Position numbers and translations under genes: made by a program. A stretch of DNA of 64,000 nucleotides from Antribacter gilvus (lineage in GTDB: Bacteria > Actinomycetota > Actinomycetes > Actinomycetales > Cellulomonadaceae), in assembly GCF_003946865.1 (NCBI RefSeq), contig NZ_QXTH01000007.1, forward strand, positions 186,001 to 250,000, written 5' to 3'. Below, piece after piece: positions 59,394 to 64,000 of the stretch (the first letter of the stretch is position 1; the number at the start of each line of letters is the position of its first letter). The notes under the pieces were generated by a model. The model was not told the DNA's origin. It saw only the letters and a program-made list of their open reading frames with translations, and did no database searches.

Positions 59394-60680
59394 TTGTCTC
59401 GCAGAAACCGCCGCATCGTCGCGGCCAGCCTAACCGCCCTGGCAGTCGCGGGGACAGCCGCCTGCAGCACAGGCTCCAGCGCGAGCTCCGACGGGCCGGC
59501 GACGATCGACCTGTGGACCCACGCCGGGGGCAACGAGGCCGAGCTCGGGGTGATCAACACCATCGTCGAGGACTTCAACGCCAGCCAGGACCAGTACACG
59601 GTCAACGTCCAGGACTTTCCCCAGGACGCGTACAACGACGCCGTCGTGGCCGCGGCCTCCTCGGACAACCTGCCGTGCATCGTCGACGTCGACGGCCCGA
59701 ACGTCGCCAACTGGGCGTGGGCGGGCTACATCCAGCCGCTCGGCCTGCCGGACGAGACCTTCGAGGGCCAGCTCGCCGGCACCCTGGGCAAGATCGACGG
59801 CGAGGTCTACGCCTACGGGTACTTCGACGTCGCGCTCGCCATGTTCAGCCGGCAGTCCGTCCTCGACGAGGCGGGCGTGCGCGTCCCGACCGTCGCCGAG
59901 CCCTGGACCAAGGACGAGTTCATGGACGCCCTGGCCAAGATCGACGGCCTGGGCCAGTTCGAGCACCCCCTCGACCTGGGCACCGGCGGCGGGGGCGAGT
60001 GGATCCCGTACGCCTACTCCCCGTTCCTGCAGAGCTTCGGTGGCGACCTGATCGACCGGTCGGACTTCCAGAGCGCCGAGGGCGCGATCAACGGCCCCGA
60101 GGCCCTCGAGTGGGCGGCGTGGTTCCGCGGCCTGGTCGAGTCCGGGCACATGGCGCAGACCTCCGGCGAGGACGCGACCGCCGACTTCGTCAACGGCAAG
60201 AGCGGCCTGCTCTACACCGGCAACTGGGCGGACACGACCGTCAAGGAGGCGTTCGACGACGCCGTCGTCCTGCCGCCGCCGGACCTCGGCGCCGGGCCCA
60301 AGATCGGCGCCGGGTCGTGGCAGTGGGCCATGGCGGAGGGCTGCGAGGACGTCGAGGCTGCTCGCGCGTACCTCGACTTCGCGCACGACACGAAGTACTT
60401 CGTGGAGTACGGCAACGCCGTGGGCCTGATCCCGGCCACGCTCGACGCCGCCGCCGAGATCCCCGCGTACGCCGAGGGCGGCGAGAACCGGATCTACCTC
60501 GAGATGGCCGACCAGTTCGCCGTGGTGCGACCCGAGACGCCGGCCTACCCGTTCATCTCCTCCGTCTTCCAGAAGGCGACGAAGGACATCCTCGCGGGCG
60601 GCGACGCCAAGTCGATCCTCGACAGGGCTGCCGCCGACATCGACCGCGACATCCAGCAGAACGGCGGGTACACGTCCTGA
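59394..60680 (+). CDS. sugar-binding lipoprotein
   Basis: A 428-residue solute-binding protein with lipobox AGTAAC (Cys about 24) and the CUT1 binding-protein fold. TTG start with AGGAGG six bases upstream, a strong site that supports the non-ATG start. It feeds the two permeases downstream; context suggests fructo-oligosaccharides. A stem-loop in the 91-base gap after it probably keeps its mRNA more abundant than that of the permeases. Confidence 0.9.
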   Translation: MSRRNRRIVAASLTALAVAGTAACSTGSSASSDGPATIDLWTHAGGNEAELGVINTIVEDFNASQDQYTVNVQDFPQDAYNDAVVAAASSDNLPCIVDVDGPNVANWAWAGYIQPLGLPDETFEGQLAGTLGKIDGEVYAYGYFDVALAMFSRQSVLDEAGVRVPTVAEPWTKDEFMDALAKIDGLGQFEHPLDLGTGGGGEWIPYAYSPFLQSFGGDLIDRSDFQSAEGAINGPEALEWAAWFRGLVESGHMAQTSGEDATADFVNGKSGLLYTGNWADTTVKEAFDDAVVLPPPDLGAGPKIGAGSWQWAMAEGCEDVEAARAYLDFAHDTKYFVEYGNAVGLIPATLDAAAEIPAYAEGGENRIYLEMADQFAVVRPETPAYPFISSVFQKATKDILAGGDAKSILDRAAADIDRDIQQNGGYTS

Positions 60681-60706
60681 CCTGACGGTCAGGACCGTCG
60701 TCCCCC

Positions 60707-60749
60707 GGTGGTGGCTGCGGATCGCTCCGTCGCGCCCGCAGCCGCCACC
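60707..60749 (+). promoter_or_regulatory. intercistronic stem-loop
   Basis: GGTGGTGGCTGCG and CGCAGCCGCCACC form a 13-bp stem with one mismatch and a long loop between the binding-protein and permease genes, a usual place for differential mRNA stability; a smaller GACGGT/ACCGTC hairpin precedes it. Confidence 0.5.
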
Positions 60750-60771
60750 CTCCATGAAGGAGGCCCAGCTC

Positions 60772-61719
60772 ATGGCCATCACCCAGCAGAGCCCGACGCC
60801 GTCCCCCTCGCTGTCGCCCCCGACGGCCTCCCCGCGGAGCGCCCGTGCGCGCCGCGGGGAGGCCGGGGCCGCCGCGCTGATGATCACGCCGGCGCTCGCC
60901 CTGTTCGTCCTGTTCCTGATCGTGCCGATCGTCCTGGCGTTCGCGCTGGCGTTCACCAACGCCCGGCTGATCTCCCCTCGCCCGCCCGAGTTCATCGGGC
61001 TCGACAACTTCGCCCTGCTCTTCACGGACCCGGTCTTCTGGGCCTCCGTCCGCAACACCTTCTACTTCGCGGTGGTCGTGGTCCCGGTCCAGGCCGGGCT
61101 CGCACTCCTGCTGGCGGTCCTGGTGAACGCCAAGGTCCGGGGCACCCGGTTCTTCCGCACCGTGTACTTCCTGCCGGTGGTCACCTCGATGGTCGTGGTC
61201 TCCCTGCTCTGGCGGTTCATGTACCAGCAGGACGGCCTGATCAACAAGGCGCTCCAGTCCGTCACGTTCGACCGGTTCACCCCCGTCGACTGGCTCAACG
61301 ACCCGGCGTGGGCAATGCCCGCGATCATGCTCATGTCGGTGTGGCAGGGCGTCGGCTTCACGATGATCATCTGGCTCGCCGGCCTGCAGACCATCCCCGG
61401 GGAGCTCTACGAGGCAGCGGAGCTCGACGGCGCGGGGACCTGGCACCAGTTCCGGTACATCACCTGGCCGGGGCTGCTGCAGACGCGGACCTTCATCCTC
61501 GTGACGATCACCATCGCCGCGTTCTCGCTCTTCACCCAGATCAACGTGATGACGCAGGGCGGCCCCCTGGACAGCACCACGACCGTCGTCTATCAGGCCG
61601 TGCGCAGCGGCTACCAGCAGCTGCAGACCGGCTACGGCTCGGCGATCTCGCTGGTCTTCTTCGTGCTGGTGCTGACCGTCTCGCTGGTCCAGCGCCACCT
61701 GACCCGAGAGCGGGGCTGA
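60772..61719 (+). CDS. sugar ABC transporter permease (MalF type)
   Basis: A 315-residue six-helix permease with EAA loop ELYEAAELDGAGTWHQFRYITWP (about 200-222). The ATG at 60772 was preferred to one 18 bases upstream because AAGGAGG lies between them at the right distance. Ser/Pro/Arg-rich N-terminal tail. It works with the MalG-type partner one base away. Confidence 0.93.
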   Translation: MAITQQSPTPSPSLSPPTASPRSARARRGEAGAAALMITPALALFVLFLIVPIVLAFALAFTNARLISPRPPEFIGLDNFALLFTDPVFWASVRNTFYFAVVVVPVQAGLALLLAVLVNAKVRGTRFFRTVYFLPVVTSMVVVSLLWRFMYQQDGLINKALQSVTFDRFTPVDWLNDPAWAMPAIMLMSVWQGVGFTMIIWLAGLQTIPGELYEAAELDGAGTWHQFRYITWPGLLQTRTFILVTITIAAFSLFTQINVMTQGGPLDSTTTVVYQAVRSGYQQLQTGYGSAISLVFFVLVLTVSLVQRHLTRERG

Positions 61720-61720
61720 C

Positions 61721-62611
61721 ATGTCCGTCACGTCCATCGCGACCCCGACCAAGCGGTCCGTCGTCGTCACCGTCCTGCGATCGGTGCTGGTGGTGTTCTT
61801 CGCCTTCCCGATCGTCTTCATGCTGGTGTCGTCGCTCAAGCCCGACCTGCAGATCTTCGCCGACCTCGGCTCGTGGCGGGCCTTCCTGCCCGTCGGCGAC
61901 GTCTCGTTCGCGAACTACACCGGGGTGTTCGACCGGGTGCCGTTCGCGCGGTTCATCCTGAACTCGGTGCTGATCTCCGGGGTGACGATCGCCCTGGGGA
62001 TCCTCGTCAACAGCATGGCGGCGTTCGCGCTGGCCAGGCTGCGCTGGCGCGGGCGAGGGCTCGTCCTCGGGCTCGTCCTCGCCACCCTCATCGTCCCGTT
62101 CGAGACGCTGGCCCTGCCGCTGCTGTGGTGGGTCAACAAGCTGCCCTCGTTCGAGGCGGACGGGTTCTCCCTCGCCTTCAAGCAGGGATGGCTGGACACC
62201 TACCAGGTGCAGATCATCCCGTTCATCGCGAACGCCTTCTCGATGTACCTCTTCTACCAGTACTTCGCCTCGATCCCGCGGGAGCTGGACGAGGCGGCCC
62301 GGATGGACGGCGCGGGCTGGTTCGCGATCTACCGCACGGTGATCATGCCGCTCTCCGGGCCGGCGATCGCGACCGTCGCGATCCTGACCTTCCTTCCCGC
62401 GTGGAACTCCTACCTGTGGCCACTCATGGTGGTCCAGAGCGAGGAGCTGCGGCCGGTGATGATCGGCCTGCAGTACTTCTTCCAGCTGAACACCTCGTGG
62501 GGTCAGGTGATGGCCTACTCGTCCCTGATCACGATCCCCGTCGTGGCGCTCTTCCTGGCGTTCCAGCGCTCCTTCATCAACTCGATCGCATCCTCGGGGG
62601 TCAAGGGCTGA
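61721..62611 (+). CDS. sugar ABC transporter permease (MalG type)
   Basis: A 296-residue six-helix permease with EAA loop ELDEAARMDGAGWFAIYRTVIMP (about 187-209) and the C-terminus SIASSGVKG. Its stop overlaps the start of the GH32-like gene (TGATG). No ATPase gene is in the operon, as in the galactoside system. Confidence 0.93.
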   Translation: MSVTSIATPTKRSVVVTVLRSVLVVFFAFPIVFMLVSSLKPDLQIFADLGSWRAFLPVGDVSFANYTGVFDRVPFARFILNSVLISGVTIALGILVNSMAAFALARLRWRGRGLVLGLVLATLIVPFETLALPLLWWVNKLPSFEADGFSLAFKQGWLDTYQVQIIPFIANAFSMYLFYQYFASIPRELDEAARMDGAGWFAIYRTVIMPLSGPAIATVAILTFLPAWNSYLWPLMVVQSEELRPVMIGLQYFFQLNTSWGQVMAYSSLITIPVVALFLAFQRSFINSIASSGVKG

Positions 62612-63585
62612 TGCCTCACGTTCTTCCTGACACCTGGACCTGGGACATGTGGTTCGTCGACGACGGCCACGAGTACCACGTCTTCTACCTCAAGGCGTCG
62701 CGCGCTCTGGGCAACCCGGACCGCCGCCACTTCAACGTCACCGTCGGCCATGCCGTGTCCCCCGACCTGCGGGACTGGCGGGAGGTGCAGGACGCGCTGA
62801 TCGCGTCCGACGCCCCTGCCTTCGACGACTACACCACCTGGACAGGCTCGGTCGTACGTGGCCCGGACGGTAGGTGGCACCTCTTCTACACCGGGACGAG
62901 CCGGGCCGAGAGCGGCCTGGTGCAGCGCGTGGGCGTCGCGACGTCCGACGACCTCTACACCTGGGAGAAGGTCTCCCCCCAGGCGCTCTGCGAGGCGGAC
63001 GCGACCTGGTACGAGAAGTACGACGGCGTCGCATGGTTCGACGAGGCGTGGCGCGACCCTTGGGTCTTCGCCGACCCGGACGGCGCCGGCTGGCACATGC
63101 TCGTCACCGCGCGTGCCAACCACGGGAGCCCGGACGGGCGGGGCGTCGTCGGGCACGCGACCTCGCCCGACCTGCGGGACTGGACCGTGGGCCCAGCCCT
63201 GTCCGAGCCCGGCGCCGGGTTCGGGCAGCTCGAGGTGCCCCAGGTCGCCTCGGTCGACGGGCGCGACGTCCTGATCTTCAGCTGCCTCCACGGCGAGCTG
63301 AGCGAGGAGCGCCGGGCGGCCGGGGAACGCGGGGGGGTCTGGGCAGTGCCCGTGGCCTCGCCGACCGGGCCGTTCGACGTGGAGAAGGCCACCCGCCTCA
63401 CGGACGAGAGCCTGTACGCGGGTCGGCTGGTCCAGGACCGCGAAGGCTCCTGGTGGCTCTTCGCGTTCCACAACATCGACGAGACCGGAGCGTTCGTGGG
63501 CGCCCTGTCCGACCCCCTGCCCGTCGGGTGGGCACCGGACAGACGCCTTCACGTGACCGACGGGCGCTTCGACCACCTCGTCTGA
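62611..63585 (+). CDS. GH32-like five-bladed propeller hydrolase, intracellular
   Basis: A 324-residue protein of the GH32/43/68 beta-propeller clan. TWDMWFVDDGHEYHVFYL occupies the place of the GH32 nucleophile motif, with Asp residues at about 11 and 16-17; WRDPWVF gives the RDP stabiliser and FGQLEVPQV the acid/base Glu. It lacks a signal peptide and the C-terminal sandwich of classical invertases. Acting in the cytoplasm, it would hydrolyse imported fructosides; substrate inferred. Confidence 0.78.
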   Translation: MPHVLPDTWTWDMWFVDDGHEYHVFYLKASRALGNPDRRHFNVTVGHAVSPDLRDWREVQDALIASDAPAFDDYTTWTGSVVRGPDGRWHLFYTGTSRAESGLVQRVGVATSDDLYTWEKVSPQALCEADATWYEKYDGVAWFDEAWRDPWVFADPDGAGWHMLVTARANHGSPDGRGVVGHATSPDLRDWTVGPALSEPGAGFGQLEVPQVASVDGRDVLIFSCLHGELSEERRAAGERGGVWAVPVASPTGPFDVEKATRLTDESLYAGRLVQDREGSWWLFAFHNIDETGAFVGALSDPLPVGWAPDRRLHVTDGRFDHLV

Positions 63586-63589
63586 CACG

Positions 63590-63621
63590 CCGGCGGGCGG
63601 CCATGCCGGGCCGCCCGCCGG
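63590..63621 (+). terminator. hairpin after the GH32-like gene
   Basis: Twelve-base perfect arms (CCGGCGGGCGGC / GCCGCCCGCCGG) with an 8-base loop, in the 78-base gap before the secreted protein. Confidence 0.6.
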
Positions 63622-63663
63622 TCTACCTGCACCTCTCATGACAGACATCGAAGGAGATGCTCG

Positions 63664-64000
63664 ATGAGATCGACTTTCGCGCGCCCGCATCGCGGGCGCC
63701 TGCTGCCCGCAGCGCTGCTGGCGGTAACCCTCGCCCTGACCGGAGCATTCGTCGCGGCGCAGCCGGTGGAGGCCGCCGCCCCCTTAGCGATCGAGAACCC
63801 CAGCTTCGAGACGGGCAACCTGAACGGGTGGACCGTGCTCGAGGGGCAGGCGTTCACGAACGCCACGGTCAGCAACGCCACCGGGTGGGGCTGGGGCTGC
63901 TGCTTCAACCCCGAGGGGTCCTACCACCTTTGGGGAGCGGCCGCCCCGGGCGGTGACACCCCGACCGGCCGGATGCGCTCCTCCACCTTCACCCTGGAGG
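63664..64000 (+). CDS. secreted levanase/fructosidase-like protein, 5' part
   Basis: The first 112 codons of a gene cut by the window end. A signal peptide (1-38, ending EAAA) leads to a beta-sandwich region beginning LAIENPSFETGNLNGWTVLEG with ATGWGWG and SYHLWG, the N-terminal module known from actinobacterial levanases and other GH32 enzymes. It would degrade fructan outside the cell and supply the transporter. ATG 63664 has AAGGAG upstream. Codon 41 is TTA, a very rare Leu codon in such GC-rich genomes. Confidence 0.75.
   Translation, partial: MRSTFARPHRGRLLPAALLAVTLALTGAFVAAQPVEAAAPLAIENPSFETGNLNGWTVLEGQAFTNATVSNATGWGWGCCFNPEGSYHLWGAAAPGGDTPTGRMRSSTFTLE

Noticed and set aside
1-64000. 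tRNA, rRNA, CRISPR arrays, transposases
   Set aside because: I looked for T-loop consensus, direct repeats with regular spacers and DDE or recombinase motifs and found none that hold up.

Overview
The window is very GC-rich DNA, densely packed with genes on both strands, with many GTG and some TTG starts. A TAnnNT box often sits 6-8 bases upstream of a start codon, which is the signature of leaderless transcripts. Together with a fabG-inhA pair, a mycobacterial-type succinate dehydrogenase, glgC/glgA divergence, SURF1 and a c-di-AMP riboswitch in front of an NlpC/P60 cell-wall hydrolase, this points to an actinobacterium. The abundance of glycoside hydrolases and sugar ABC transporters suggests a plant-biomass-degrading Micrococcales member of the Cellulomonas/Isoptericola/Promicromonospora type; that placement is inference.

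Layout. 1-3.0 kb: overlapping operon of a small membrane-anchored protein, an HTTM (gamma-carboxylase-like) membrane protein and a phytoene-desaturase-like flavoprotein. 3.1-10.5 kb: TetR repressor, heterodimeric ABC exporter with a 26-residue ORF between the halves, MFS carrier, intracellular GH10 xylanase. 10.5-14 kb: SPFH/NfeD pair and a solitary ABC ATPase. 14-17.5 kb: glycogen genes glgA/glgC and serB. 17.5-24.5 kb: SixA-like phosphatase, inhA/fabG, DUF3099, SURF1, zinc metallopeptidase, ABC-F protein. 24.5-27.1 kb: a short threonyl-tRNA synthetase preceded by a leader peptide with three consecutive Thr codons and a terminator hairpin, plus a VanY-like carboxypeptidase. 27.2-36.1 kb: hexapeptide acyltransferase fusion, LmeA-like protein, DinB, an MFS exporter and a small cysteine protein that share three GATACCC-N5-GGGTATC operators, NlpC/P60 with riboswitch, aldo/keto reductase with TetR.

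36.1-37.8 kb holds a lower-GC two-gene operon of a DprA/SLOG-like protein and a ComF-like phosphoribosyltransferase, the best candidate for an undescribed system. 37.9-41.1 kb is a copper-type cluster (DUF305, two divergent DUF6153 paralogues, CopC-CopD fusion). 41.1-48.2 kb is a beta-galactoside operon (binding protein, two permeases, GH35, ROK regulator). 48.3-52.1 kb is the sdh operon. 52.2-58.1 kb is a complete non-phosphorylative L-fucose-type pathway (dehydrogenase, lactonase, dehydratase, second dehydrogenase, diketo-acid hydrolase) with a FadR-type regulator and the truncated tail of a lost permease. 58.2-64.0 kb is a LacI-controlled fructan-type locus (binding protein, two permeases, GH32-like enzyme and the start of a secreted protein cut by the window end).

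The genes thus combine oligosaccharide import and hydrolysis with central metabolism, plus efflux and metal-stress modules. Several long hairpins of distinct sequence sit at gene ends; one 62-64 bp palindrome occurs twice. I saw no rRNA, tRNA, CRISPR or transposase gene.
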